A stretch of DNA of 64,000 nucleotides from a virus: the IMG/VR virus record IMGVR_UViG_3300021960_006131, positions 1 through 64,000 of that record; one strand, given 5' to 3'. The notes below the pieces were generated by a model that saw only the letters and a program-made list of their open reading frames with translations, was not told where the DNA came from and ran no database searches. Below, one piece after another: positions 15,236 to 23,779 of this stretch (the first letter of the stretch is position 1; each line of letters opens with the position of its first letter). A program made the position numbers and the translations under genes.

Positions 15236-15546
15236 AGGCTTGGGAAAAATTTTTAGTAAGCGACACTAGACATCATTTAGGTGGGCGTCAACGTATATAC
15301 AAATTTCCAAATGGTTTTGGTGCTAGTGTAATACCAGAGTACATTATCACAGATGACGAGCAGTACGACGAGCACCTTAATCCTGAGGATGATAATAAAA
15401 TGAAACCGAAGAAAGGCTGGTGGGAGATTGCAGTATTAGACTCGTCTGGAGAGTTATGTTATGACACAGACATAACCGATGATGTATTAAGAAATCAATG
15501 TGACCCAGATGTTGATAACATATTAGGTAAAATAAGTAGATTATGA
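15232..15546 (+). CDS. Unknown 104-residue protein
   Basis: Start overlaps the previous stop (ATGA). A soluble strand-rich protein: WEKFLVSDTRHHLGGRQRIY, then FGASVIPEYIITDDE and WWEIAVLDSSGELC. Family not recognised. The stop (TGA) overlaps the next ATG, so it is in the same coupled chain. Confidence 0.65.
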   Translation: MKAWEKFLVSDTRHHLGGRQRIYKFPNGFGASVIPEYIITDDEQYDEHLNPEDDNKMKPKKGWWEIAVLDSSGELCYDTDITDDVLRNQCDPDVDNILGKISRL

Positions 15547-15683
15547 AAAAAATAGCAGAATGGTTAGAAATTTGTAAAGTTCATTGGAAAGAGATATTTG
15601 CTATCTCCTTTATTATGCACTTTGTATTTGATGGTTTTATATTGTTAATTGGTATACTAATAGGAGTACACATTGGGCACTAA
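15543..15683 (+). CDS. 46-residue single-pass membrane protein
   Basis: ATG overlaps the previous stop. The N-terminal third is amphipathic and charged (MKKIAEWLEICKVHWKE); residues about 18-44 are hydrophobic (FAISFIMHFVFDGFILLIGI) and form one transmembrane helix. Small membrane proteins like this in phages include holins and envelope-binding factors, but a single helix and no operon context do not allow a call. Confidence 0.55.
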   Translation: MKKIAEWLEICKVHWKEIFAISFIMHFVFDGFILLIGILIGVHIGH

Positions 15684-15810
15684 AAAAATAAAAAGACCTG
15701 TGAGCACTTTAACTCACAGCACAATGGAAGTAGCACTACACTTTTTAAAGTGGAGAGAGCAACAAAAGAAAAATTCTTTAATAGGGCATAACGGAGGACC
15801 CTCTTTATAA
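15673..15810 (+). CDS. 45-residue protein ending in an HNGGPxL motif (TTG start)
   Basis: This frame opens with a TTG at 15673, six nt after GGAG, and ends at a TAA that is part of a late-type TATAAATA. The protein has a basic start and a helix (EVALHFLKWREQQKK) and ends IGHNGGPSL. The HNGGPxL motif recurs in many small proteins of alphaproteobacteria and their phages, which supports this frame as coding despite the rare start. It overlaps the end of the membrane protein by 11 nt. Confidence 0.5.
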   Translation: MGTKKIKRPVSTLTHSTMEVALHFLKWREQQKKNSLIGHNGGPSL

Positions 15811-15813
15811 ATA
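15806..15813 (+). promoter_or_regulatory. Late promoter TATAAATA, exact T4 consensus
   Basis: An exact T4 late box ending 5 nt before the ATG at 15819. If the box spans -13 to -6 as in T4, the A of the ATG is position +1, so the mRNA would be leaderless. Confidence 0.55.
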
Positions 15814-15818
15814 ATATT

Positions 15819-16091
15819 ATGGGACAATACGACGATAGAGTAGAAAGGCAACGACTATTACTTGCCGCGGAAGAATGGGCAAAAACTGTTAGATCCGTTC
15901 ATGCACATTCACTTTGTTCAATGTGGTATGACACAAGACCACAAGATACCGAAGATGGTAAATCAGTATTAGATATTGAATACAATAATGGACTTGTTGA
16001 AAGAAAAACACATGATGGTTATACAGTTTATTTTGGAAAAAAACTCAAAGGTGATGAACTAGTTCAAGAGTATAGAAGACACTCCACATAA
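15819..16091 (+). CDS. Unknown 90-residue protein, probably leaderless mRNA
   Basis: There is no ribosome-binding site near this ATG (the nearest GGAGG is more than 20 nt away), and an exact TATAAATA ends 5 nt upstream. The protein has a helical N-terminus (RVERQRLLLAAEEWAKTVRSV) and a strand-rich end (VYFGKKLKGDELVQEYRRH). Family not recognised. The gene stands alone between the ligase operon and the glycan operon. Confidence 0.65.
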   Translation: MGQYDDRVERQRLLLAAEEWAKTVRSVHAHSLCSMWYDTRPQDTEDGKSVLDIEYNNGLVERKTHDGYTVYFGKKLKGDELVQEYRRHST

Positions 16092-16129
16092 TACAAAACC
16101 AACTATCCTAAAAAACAAAGTAATTCTCT

Positions 16130-16137
16130 GATAAATA
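16130..16137 (+). promoter_or_regulatory. Late-type promoter GATAAATA for the glycan operon
   Basis: GATAAATA about 45 nt upstream of the nucleotide-sugar dehydrogenase start; CAGGAG lies just before that ATG. The leader has an inverted repeat (GTACTAGAAATTAGTAC) of unknown role. It may drive the whole 16183-30981 cluster. Confidence 0.6.
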
Positions 16138-16182
16138 TGAGTGTACTAGAAATTAGTACAGAGACATAAACAGGAGAACAAA

Positions 16183-17505
16183 ATGGCCTCAATCGGATTC
16201 ATTGGGGTAGGCAAGTTAGGACAAGCCTGCGCCGAGATGGTCGCCGAGGTCCATGATGTTGTTGGTTATGATGTCAATCCAGTAGAGCCTGAAAACTTTA
16301 CAATGGTTGACAATATGGAAGATGCTGTAAAAGGACAAGACATTGTTTTTATCGCAGTACCTACTCCACATGATCCACAGTATGATGGAAAGGCACCTAC
16401 CAGCCATTTACCTAACAAGGACTTTGATTACACGATAGTTAAAGACATTCTTGAAAAAGTAAATGCTGTAGCGACCCAAGAACAATTAATAGTCCTTATA
16501 TCAACAGTACTTCCAGGTACTGTTAGAAGAGAATTTATTCCATTAATTACCAACACAAGATTTGTTTATAATCCATACTTAATTGCTATGGGCACAGTCA
16601 AGTGGGATATGGTTAATCCAGAAATGGTAATGATTGGAACAGAAGATGGAAGTGAAACAGGTGACGCAAAAGAACTTGTTGACTTCTACAAAACAATAAT
16701 GCAAAACAATCCTAAGTACATTATAGGTACATGGGACGAATGCGAATGTATTAAAGTTTTTTATAATACATTTATATCAGCAAAAGTAAGTTTAGTAAAT
16801 ATGATACAAGATGTTGCAGAAAAACAGGGCAACATCAATGCAGAAGTTGTATGTGATGCACTTGCAAACTCAGACAGACGTATTATGGGACCAGGTTATA
16901 TGAAGCCAGGTATGGGCGATGGTGGTGCATGTCACCCTAGAGATAATATTGCCTTACGTTATATGGCAGAAAATTTAGACTTAGGTTATGATTTGTTTGA
17001 TGCTGTGATGCTTTCTAGAGAAGTACAAGCAGAAAACATGGCAAAACGTCTAATGGAACTTGCAGGTGGTCAACACCCAGTATATGGATTAGTACCAGAC
17101 AAGCCTATTATTATTGTAGGTAAAGCATACAAGCCACTTGTACCGTATGAAACAGGCTCTAGCAGTATGCTTGTTGGACATTACATTGAAAAAGCAGGAT
17201 TTGAATTATATTACTACGACGAACAAACAGGCGACATGCCTCCGTCGGAAGTATTAGATAGTCCTGCTGTTTATCTTTTAGCACATAACCCAGAAGTCAC
17301 ATATGGCGATCAATTAGACACAGTACCAAGTTGGTATGGTGAACATAATGTCACAGATTGCGACGAAGCATTAAGTGTTAAGACAGGCAATGGTTCAGAA
17401 CTTAGTTTTGCTATCAATAGTACAGTAGTAGACCCATGGAGAAAGACACCCGACATTGAAGGTGTTACAGTCATCCACTACGGGAATACTAGAGGAGCAA
17501 AATGA
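16183..17505 (+). CDS. UDP-glucose/GDP-mannose 6-dehydrogenase family enzyme
   Basis: A 440-residue nucleotide-sugar dehydrogenase that oxidises the C6 of a sugar to a carboxylate in two NAD-dependent steps. The Rossmann NAD site is at the start (GFIGVGKLG, residues 5-13). The catalytic cysteine is Cys250 in GDGGACHPRDN, matching the family GGxCxPKD with Lys changed to Arg. Lys191 and Asn195 (IKVFYNT) match the K-x3-N pair. A C-terminal Rossmann-like domain is present (PIIIVGKAYKP). It is the first gene of a cluster that then makes or modifies sugars. Substrate specificity is not visible. It overlaps the next gene by 4 nt. Confidence 0.9.
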   Translation: MASIGFIGVGKLGQACAEMVAEVHDVVGYDVNPVEPENFTMVDNMEDAVKGQDIVFIAVPTPHDPQYDGKAPTSHLPNKDFDYTIVKDILEKVNAVATQEQLIVLISTVLPGTVRREFIPLITNTRFVYNPYLIAMGTVKWDMVNPEMVMIGTEDGSETGDAKELVDFYKTIMQNNPKYIIGTWDECECIKVFYNTFISAKVSLVNMIQDVAEKQGNINAEVVCDALANSDRRIMGPGYMKPGMGDGGACHPRDNIALRYMAENLDLGYDLFDAVMLSREVQAENMAKRLMELAGGQHPVYGLVPDKPIIIVGKAYKPLVPYETGSSSMLVGHYIEKAGFELYYYDEQTGDMPPSEVLDSPAVYLLAHNPEVTYGDQLDTVPSWYGEHNVTDCDEALSVKTGNGSELSFAINSTVVDPWRKTPDIEGVTVIHYGNTRGAK

Positions 17506-18293
17506 ACATAGATCAACAAATACTTGATCACATATTCCATAAGTGGGGTAGTGACAGTGAAAAACTTGCTTTGAATGAGCAATATCGCTATACCCCTCCC
17601 TACCCTACTTTGGCTTTAGATGATTTTATACCATACAATGTAGCAAAACTGCTTTACGAAGAAAGCCAAACAATACCTAAAAAGTATTGGACCACGTTTA
17701 CAAGAGCAGACAGTTACATGGAAGAGTGCAAAGACTTAACTGAGGCACCAGTTGCCAGAGGAGTTGTTAGTGCTTTACATAGCAGAGAGTTTCTCACGTG
17801 GTTAAGTCAAGTATGTGACGTACAACATTTATTACCAGATCCTTATTTAGTAGGTGCTGGGTATATGAAAAGTTACAAAGGTGATAGTTTGAAAATACAT
17901 TCTGACTTTAACTGGAATGAAGAATGTCAAACACACAGAGCATTAAGTTTAATATTATATTTTACACCTGACTGGGACGAAGCATGGCACGGTGACTTAC
18001 AATTTTGGGATTTTGAAAAAACAGAAAAAGTAGTCAGTTACCCTCCTAAGATGGGTAATGTGGTTGTGTGGAAATATCACAAACGTGGTTTCCATGGACA
18101 TCCAAATCCAATTGAATGCCCTGAAGATAAATTTAGAGTAGGCTTTAGAACATTTTATTATATATCAGACAGTAAACACGATTGGAGAGATCCACCACAC
18201 AAAAGTTTATATTGGTATGACAAAGAAAAGAATCAACCATACCATTTAGAAAATGAATACGGACACGGTAAACTAAAAGACGATGACAAATAA
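17502..18293 (+). CDS. 2-oxoglutarate/Fe(II) oxygenase (P4H-like)
   Basis: A 263-residue oxygenase. The iron ligands are His133 and Asp135 (KIHSDFNW) with the distal histidine in RGFHGHPNP (His198 or His200); Arg212 or Arg215 can bind 2-oxoglutarate. The LSLILYFTPDWDEAWHGDLQFWD segment is typical of the P4H-like core. These enzymes hydroxylate carbon atoms of proteins, sugars or small molecules. It is co-translated with the sugar dehydrogenase and the PLP enzyme, so it may act on a glycan precursor. It overlaps the next gene by 11 nt. Confidence 0.85.
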   Translation: MNIDQQILDHIFHKWGSDSEKLALNEQYRYTPPYPTLALDDFIPYNVAKLLYEESQTIPKKYWTTFTRADSYMEECKDLTEAPVARGVVSALHSREFLTWLSQVCDVQHLLPDPYLVGAGYMKSYKGDSLKIHSDFNWNEECQTHRALSLILYFTPDWDEAWHGDLQFWDFEKTEKVVSYPPKMGNVVVWKYHKRGFHGHPNPIECPEDKFRVGFRTFYYISDSKHDWRDPPHKSLYWYDKEKNQPYHLENEYGHGKLKDDDK

Positions 18294-19209
18294 TTACAAG
18301 TATCAAGGTCCGCTTAATGGCGGTTATGCTATACAGGACAAAGCCATTACATGGGAATTAAGAGACTTTTGTGAAAGCACATACGAGTGGCGAGACTTCT
18401 TTGCCGCTGATGGTGTTACAGATCACAGAGAAAAGTTTATCGAACGTTTTGGTAGATGGATTCGCAGTAGTGAATTAAATACCATCGACGGATTAGATGC
18501 TTTCTCTCATGTTACTCAAACTAATGGTACTAGTGAAGCATTCAGTATGTTTATGCAACGTCATATAGACAAGAACTTTAAATTTTTTAAAGGCGACTTT
18601 ATGATGCACAAAGTTGCTTGTAATAATATGAATGCTAACTGGGAATGGATTTACAATTACGGACAGATTAAAAAAGGCGATGCAGTAATTATCAGTTGTC
18701 CTTTTAGTGACACAGGCAGATTAAAAGAAGACATGCACGAGTTGTTAGAATGGTGCACAATTAATAACGTACCAGTACTAATAGATATGGCGTACTTTGG
18801 AATGTGCTATGGAATAGATATAGACGTAGACAAGCCATGTGTTGAAGAAGTTACTTTTAGTTTAGGAAAAACATTTCCTATTATAGGTGCTAGAGCAGGC
18901 ATACGTTTACAACGTACGGAAATAGATGATGCTGTGTTATTTGCTAACCAACACGGTATAGTAAATAACTTTGGTGCAATGATAGGCGAGTTTGCCATGA
19001 GTGCTTGGGGACCAGACTATATACCTAACAAGTACATGAAAATGCAATGGGTAGTTTGCAATAAATTAAAATTAAAACCAACCAATTGTATTATATTTGC
19101 ACAGAGCAATCACAATGAACATCAGAAATTTAATAGAGGCAATGACTTAACAAGGCTCTGTATATCAAAATTACTAGTAGAGGAATATGAACGAACCAAA
19201 GCATTGTAG
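18283..19209 (+). CDS. Short PLP-dependent aminotransferase-like protein
   Basis: A 308-residue protein with the key residues of class I/II fold-type I enzymes: Asp168 and Tyr171 (LIDMAYFG), the PLP-lysine Lys196 (FSLGKTFPIIG) and Arg204 eight residues later (ARAGIRL). These bind PLP's ring and phosphate. Full-length family members have about 370-420 residues, so part of the small domain is missing or reduced. It may still be active on an amino-sugar or amino-acid donor, or may be a PLP-binding relative. It ends 22 nt inside the first radical SAM gene. Confidence 0.75.
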   Translation: MTNNYKYQGPLNGGYAIQDKAITWELRDFCESTYEWRDFFAADGVTDHREKFIERFGRWIRSSELNTIDGLDAFSHVTQTNGTSEAFSMFMQRHIDKNFKFFKGDFMMHKVACNNMNANWEWIYNYGQIKKGDAVIISCPFSDTGRLKEDMHELLEWCTINNVPVLIDMAYFGMCYGIDIDVDKPCVEEVTFSLGKTFPIIGARAGIRLQRTEIDDAVLFANQHGIVNNFGAMIGEFAMSAWGPDYIPNKYMKMQWVVCNKLKLKPTNCIIFAQSNHNEHQKFNRGNDLTRLCISKLLVEEYERTKAL

Positions 19210-20413
19210 TTTACTGTGGACACACCTCAGTAACGAACCAGGCGGAACTTGTAGAAGTTGCTGTATTGCTCGTGAAAGAATTTCACGACCAGATGGTTCA
19301 GACTACACGTTAGGCGAAGATTCAATAAGGGACATTTTTCATAGTGATTATATGAAAAATTTAAGGCAGGAAATTCGCGAAGGCAAGACGCCGGAGAATT
19401 GTGCTACATGTTGGATAGATGAAGACAATGGTAAAGAGTCTAAGCGACAGTTATACAACGGATACGCAGAATGGAGATACCCAGATGGAATAGATTACGA
19501 GGCTGAACCCGATATGCCGCGGGACTATCAACTTATATTAGGAAACGCATGTAATTTGAAATGTAGAACTTGTAATGCAAATTACAGCAGTAAATGGAGA
19601 AAAGAATCTATAGATAGAAACATAGAATTTTGGGAACCACCCTCTAAGATAGATTTACACGACTTAGAACAATCTCAGTTTTGGCTAGACATAGAGGATT
19701 GGTTACCCCATGTTAGAGTTTTAGAAATAATGGGTGGCGAGCCTTTCTATATGAAAGAGTTTCGCAAACTCATTGACAAGTTAGTGGACATGGGAGTAAG
19801 CAAAAATATAATGATTACTCTCAGCACTAACGGCACATTCTACAATGACAAACTAATAGATAAAATTGTAGGCAACTTTGAGAACTTAGGGTTCAACATA
19901 AGTTTAGATGGCATAGAGCAAAAGTTTGATTATCTACGCCATGGTGATAGTTGGAATAATGTAGTAGAGAACTTAGATAAGTTTTATAAGTTACACACAG
20001 AGCACGATCATGTTAATATAAATGTGACACATACTGTGAGTGTGTGGAATTTCTTTTATCTAAGAGAGTTTCATCATTATTTTGAAACAGTTTATCCTGA
20101 ATTTTTAATTTGGAATAACCTAGTACACTTTCCAGAATGGTGCGAAGCAAATGTTGTTCCGTCACCAGCAAAAGAACAAATTATAGATAAAGTACGCAAT
20201 CCTGAAAAATACGGTTTGCCTGCTTGGAAACAAACAAAGTATGATAAAGACATAGCACCGTTAGTTGCTCATGCTGGTACTGACAGCACAGAAGAACATT
20301 GGCAAAAATTTATAGAACAAGTCAATGCTGGTGATGTGTATAGGAGCGAAAGTTTTGAAGAAACATTTACAGAACTTTATAATGTAGTAAAGGGAGACAT
20401 GATAAGTATATAA
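19187..20413 (+). CDS. Radical SAM enzyme with N-terminal twitch-like domain
   Basis: A 408-residue radical SAM protein. The SAM-binding [4Fe-4S] cysteines are Cys122, Cys126 and Cys129 (NACNLKCRTC), followed by the SAM-methionine contact GGEP at 183-186. Before this core, residues 1-80 carry extra cysteines (CSLLW at 7, CRSCC at 22-26, CATC at 72-75) that look like a SPASM/twitch auxiliary-cluster domain moved to the N-terminus, as in the group called twitch-domain radical SAM proteins. Such enzymes modify peptides or sugars by radical chemistry. GAGG lies before the start. The substrate is unknown; four relatives are encoded in this window. Confidence 0.9.
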   Translation: MNEPKHCSLLWTHLSNEPGGTCRSCCIARERISRPDGSDYTLGEDSIRDIFHSDYMKNLRQEIREGKTPENCATCWIDEDNGKESKRQLYNGYAEWRYPDGIDYEAEPDMPRDYQLILGNACNLKCRTCNANYSSKWRKESIDRNIEFWEPPSKIDLHDLEQSQFWLDIEDWLPHVRVLEIMGGEPFYMKEFRKLIDKLVDMGVSKNIMITLSTNGTFYNDKLIDKIVGNFENLGFNISLDGIEQKFDYLRHGDSWNNVVENLDKFYKLHTEHDHVNINVTHTVSVWNFFYLREFHHYFETVYPEFLIWNNLVHFPEWCEANVVPSPAKEQIIDKVRNPEKYGLPAWKQTKYDKDIAPLVAHAGTDSTEEHWQKFIEQVNAGDVYRSESFEETFTELYNVVKGDMISI

Positions 20414-20414
20414 C

Positions 20415-20597
20415 ATGGCAAAGAATAGTAAAAGCAAACCAGAGATAGGAGATCGCATAGAACACACTTGTAGTCTTAATGGCAAATTTGAAGGCAAGGT
20501 TGTAGAACTATTAGCAATGCAATTTGTATATGAGACTAAAGAAGGTCATCGTAGATTTTGCTTGTTTAGAGAATTATGGAAAAAGATAGATGAATAA
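20415..20597 (+). CDS. 60-residue small protein between radical SAM genes
   Basis: ATG two nt after the radical SAM stop. A soluble SH3-like strand pattern: RIEHTCSLNGKFEGKVVEL, then QFVYETKEGHRRFCLF. Contains two cysteines. It could be a partner or a substrate of the radical SAM enzymes, but it lacks a leader-core layout. It overlaps the next small gene by 8 nt. Family not recognised. Confidence 0.6.
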   Translation: MAKNSKSKPEIGDRIEHTCSLNGKFEGKVVELLAMQFVYETKEGHRRFCLFRELWKKIDE

Positions 20598-20757
20598 GAA
20601 AAAGAAAAAAGAATTTGATATGTCTGACCTGGGCGGTATCAGAGATGAATGGAAAAATGTTAATTGGGATCTCGTACAACGTATGCGATTTATGAATGCT
20701 GATGCAGAAATAGATCCAGCAGATGGTTACGAATTAAAAAAGAGTGATGAAGACTAG
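20590..20757 (+). CDS. 55-residue small protein
   Basis: ATG overlaps the previous gene. The start is a lysine run (MNKKKKKEFDMSDLGGIRDE), followed by a helix (WDLVQRMRFMNADAE) and an acidic end. It fills the only interval between neighbouring genes and overlaps the next start by 11 nt. Function unknown. The lysine run suggests binding to nucleic acid or membrane. Confidence 0.55.
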   Translation: MNKKKKKEFDMSDLGGIRDEWKNVNWDLVQRMRFMNADAEIDPADGYELKKSDED

Positions 20758-21193
20758 ATATTACATATTAGCAGGTATAGTTTACACATTGCTTATAGGC
20801 TTTACTGCAAGTTCAATTCAACAAAGAATTACAAGTGAAGCAATTAAAGACCAATGTTTTATAGATGGCTGTACAAAAGTATATGAATTCACAGGTGAAG
20901 TCGGTGGCGAGGAATGGGAAGAACTAATTGTTATTGCCGAAGAGGCCCAAGAAGAAGCAGAGATGTGGAAAGCCGATGCTGAAGCAAAATGGGAAAGTGA
21001 AGGAAATCCGTACTACAAAGCAGGTAGTGAATCAGATGCTGACGCATACATAAATTTATTTTTTATGTTATCAGATCCAATCAATTGGGTATTCACATTG
21101 ATAATTGCTACATTTATAGCAGGTTTCTATCTAGCATTTTACAGTTGTAAACTTTGGATAGAAAGATATTTTAAAGGAAACGATGATGAGTAA
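20747..21193 (+). CDS. Membrane protein with two transmembrane helices
   Basis: The ATG at 20747 is chosen over the preceding GTG at 20744. Residues about 6-26 form the first membrane helix (YILAGIVYTLLIGFTA) and residues about 105-130 the second (INWVFTLIIATFIAGFYLAF). The loop between (about 80 residues) is acidic and contains a pair of cysteines (QCFIDGC) that could form a disulfide outside the cell membrane. Function unknown. It sits between two radical SAM genes, and the end overlaps the next start by 11 nt. Confidence 0.7.
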   Translation: MKTRYYILAGIVYTLLIGFTASSIQQRITSEAIKDQCFIDGCTKVYEFTGEVGGEEWEELIVIAEEAQEEAEMWKADAEAKWESEGNPYYKAGSESDADAYINLFFMLSDPINWVFTLIIATFIAGFYLAFYSCKLWIERYFKGNDDE

Positions 21194-22403
21194 AACATAC
21201 TGCCCATTACCGTTCACGCATTTAGCAACACACCCACATGGCGGGTGTACATTATGCTGTATAAGTGATCACAAAAATGGAGCAAGTAGAAGTAAAAATT
21301 ATAGAGAAGACGGTGGTAATGAATGGTTAGACTTAAATAACCATAGTATAAACGACATTATGAATTCTGACTACTACAAAGAAGTTAGATTGCAAATGTT
21401 AAACGATGAAGAACCAGCCGCATGTACAAGGTGTTATGATGAAGAAAGAAAAGGTATTACCAGTAAACGTCAGTCAGAGTCCGAGGTATTTACGCACTTC
21501 GGCCCCGATAGAGCAAAAGAACTTACTAGAGAAGACGGCCATATTGATTTGGATCTTCGTTTTGTTGAACTTCGTCTTGGTAATCTGTGTAACGTCAGGT
21601 GTCGTACTTGTAATCCAGCAAGTTCATCTCAGTGGCGTAATGATTATAAAAAAATTGAAGCAACTTTGGACTTCGTTACGAAATATGGTAACATAGACAA
21701 AGATGAATACAAGTGGCCTGAGGAAGATGCTTTTTGGGAAGACTTATTTTATTCAGCACCCAATTTAGAATTAGTATATATCAATGGCGGCGAGCCAACA
21801 CTAATTAAAAAGCATTGGGAATATTTAGAAAAATTAATAGCGGCCGATAGAGCAAAGAATATGACTCTATGGTATAATATTAACATGACAAACTTACCAG
21901 ATAAAACTTTTGATATCTGGAAACAGTTTGGCAAAATACAAGTTAGTGCTAGTATAGATGATATAGCAGAACGTAATTATTATATTAGACACCCAAGCAA
22001 TTGGGAAGATGTCACAAATCACTTACAGCAAATAATGGCAGAAAATTGGATAGAAACCAGTATATGTCAAACTATAAGTGCATATAACTATCCTTACTTA
22101 GGAGAGTTTCATAATTGGGCAACTAAAGAATTAGGATTACATGTACATTTAAACTATGTATACGATCCTTCTTTCCTTAGTCCTAAAGTTATACACCCAG
22201 AAGCAAGAGCACAGATACACTCACAGTTTAGAAAAGACTTTGGTAATCATCATGCCCTAGGAAATTTATTGTCTATGTTTGACAATGATGATTGGGACGA
22301 AGATGGTTGGAAAAAGTTTAAAGTCTACAATGACAGACTCGATCTAATTAGAGAACAAGACTGGCGAGAAGTGTTTCCTAGATTAGTCGAGTTATGTGAA
22401 TGA
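21183..22403 (+). CDS. Radical SAM enzyme with N-terminal twitch-like domain
   Basis: A 406-residue paralogue of the gene at 19187. Cluster cysteines are Cys136, Cys140 and Cys143 (NLCNVRCRTC) with GGEP at 202-205. The N-terminal auxiliary cysteines are at 7 (YCPLPFTHLA), 22-26 (CTLCC) and 81-84 (CTRC), matching the layout of its neighbour. The first helix after the cluster (SSQWR) is shared as well. Two ATGs are adjacent; AAGGA is before the first. The 4-nt overlap with the next putative glycosyltransferase suggests they work in sequence on one substrate. Confidence 0.9.
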   Translation: MMSKTYCPLPFTHLATHPHGGCTLCCISDHKNGASRSKNYREDGGNEWLDLNNHSINDIMNSDYYKEVRLQMLNDEEPAACTRCYDEERKGITSKRQSESEVFTHFGPDRAKELTREDGHIDLDLRFVELRLGNLCNVRCRTCNPASSSQWRNDYKKIEATLDFVTKYGNIDKDEYKWPEEDAFWEDLFYSAPNLELVYINGGEPTLIKKHWEYLEKLIAADRAKNMTLWYNINMTNLPDKTFDIWKQFGKIQVSASIDDIAERNYYIRHPSNWEDVTNHLQQIMAENWIETSICQTISAYNYPYLGEFHNWATKELGLHVHLNYVYDPSFLSPKVIHPEARAQIHSQFRKDFGNHHALGNLLSMFDNDDWDEDGWKKFKVYNDRLDLIREQDWREVFPRLVELCE

Positions 22404-23779
22404 AAGTAGCAGTACACCAAAACGATCCTACAAAAAAAATCAACGAAGAATTACAACTTAACTTCTTTAAAGAAGATTCTGTTTTTATGCAACTTTGTTG
22501 GAATAGAATTATACACCAACGAACACATAGTTACTTAAAAGAACTTAACGAAGATATGATAACTATGAATGTATATGATGCAGACAAAAAAGGTCTTGTT
22601 CCTTTTGAAATAATAGAAGAAAGTGATACCAGCAAGATAAGAGAATATGATGTTTTTGTAATTCATCCGAGTGCATTAGCAAGATTGGATACTAAAGAGA
22701 TAGAGCATTTAGTTAATAGCAGAAAAACTCGTGTAGTATTAGACTACTTGTTTGAGGCAGAAATAGATACTTATATGCCTCTTATAACAACAATAAAAGA
22801 CTATATTGGTACACCTGATAACTGGATGTTGCTTGTAGGTGGCGACATTGTGTCTAGTGACGAGAATCTACTACGGCAGTTTAAAGAAAAAACTTCAGTA
22901 GACTTAGGATTTTTTAATTACTTTAGAATTAACGAAGCATGTATTGGTAAAGAAAAATTACGTGACGGAAAGTATAGCATAGATACTATACAGAAAAATT
23001 TTAGAGCACAAAAAAAATATGATTGTTTGTGTTTAAATCTTAAACCAAGATTTCATAGAATAGCATTAATTAAATGGCTGAAAGAAAGAGGAATGATTGA
23101 TAGAAATCTTGTTACTGCTAGATGGGGATATCAACAACCAACAAAACGTGGAGACGAGTTTTATGAAATTAAACATTCGCATGGATTTTTCCAAGAATTA
23201 GAATCAGGCGACTATTCAGAGAGGCTTAGGCGAGAGTGTGCATTTTATAACGAAACACCTGAAACATTACTACAATTTGTTAAAGAAAATACAGAAGAAT
23301 TAATTATTCCTGTTATGCAAGACATCTATCAAAAAAGCGACGACAGATCATTTGTTAATGATGTATATAAAGATACATATTATTCTTTAGTAACCGAAAC
23401 ATATTACGATGATGAATTTATTAATCAATTACCAGACATGCCAGAGGAATACAATCACAATTTAAAGAGAGCCTTTGTTACTGAAAAAACATATAAGCCA
23501 CTAATGTATGGCCACCCTTATATGGTAATTGGAAATATAGATACAAACACAGTTTTAAAAAATCAAGGATTTGAAACATTTGATAAAGAGTTTGAATTTG
23601 AATACGACACACTAAATGATAGGAATAGATATAACACAATATTAAGTAATGCTATGACATTTGATTATGAAAAATTTGATTACCATACACTAGGTAAAAT
23701 TGTACATAACTTTCATAACTTTTATGATAATAGAAAATTACTAGAACACATGGATACACTATGGAAAATAATACAGTAA
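22400..23779 (+). CDS. Putative glycosyltransferase-like protein with TEKTxKPxMYGHP motif
   Basis: A 459-residue protein. The C-terminal part has VTEKTYKPLMYGHPYMVIGN followed by LKNQGFETF. The same motif occurs in the following gene, so the two are paralogues. The pattern (TEK-x-x-KP then a glycine and a hydrophobic strand) resembles the donor-site region of GT10/fucosyltransferase-like GT-B enzymes, which bind a nucleotide sugar; this match is at motif level only. The N-terminal half is unlike anything I recognise. It overlaps its neighbours on both sides, so it is coupled to the radical SAM enzyme. Confidence 0.6.
   Translation: MKVAVHQNDPTKKINEELQLNFFKEDSVFMQLCWNRIIHQRTHSYLKELNEDMITMNVYDADKKGLVPFEIIEESDTSKIREYDVFVIHPSALARLDTKEIEHLVNSRKTRVVLDYLFEAEIDTYMPLITTIKDYIGTPDNWMLLVGGDIVSSDENLLRQFKEKTSVDLGFFNYFRINEACIGKEKLRDGKYSIDTIQKNFRAQKKYDCLCLNLKPRFHRIALIKWLKERGMIDRNLVTARWGYQQPTKRGDEFYEIKHSHGFFQELESGDYSERLRRECAFYNETPETLLQFVKENTEELIIPVMQDIYQKSDDRSFVNDVYKDTYYSLVTETYYDDEFINQLPDMPEEYNHNLKRAFVTEKTYKPLMYGHPYMVIGNIDTNTVLKNQGFETFDKEFEFEYDTLNDRNRYNTILSNAMTFDYEKFDYHTLGKIVHNFHNFYDNRKLLEHMDTLWKIIQ

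Noticed and set aside
20415-20757. Two short genes between radical SAM genes as possible RiPP precursor peptides
   Set aside because: Neither has a leader-core layout, a Gly-Gly cleavage site or a repeated core; a lysine run and SH3-like pattern fit ordinary small proteins better.
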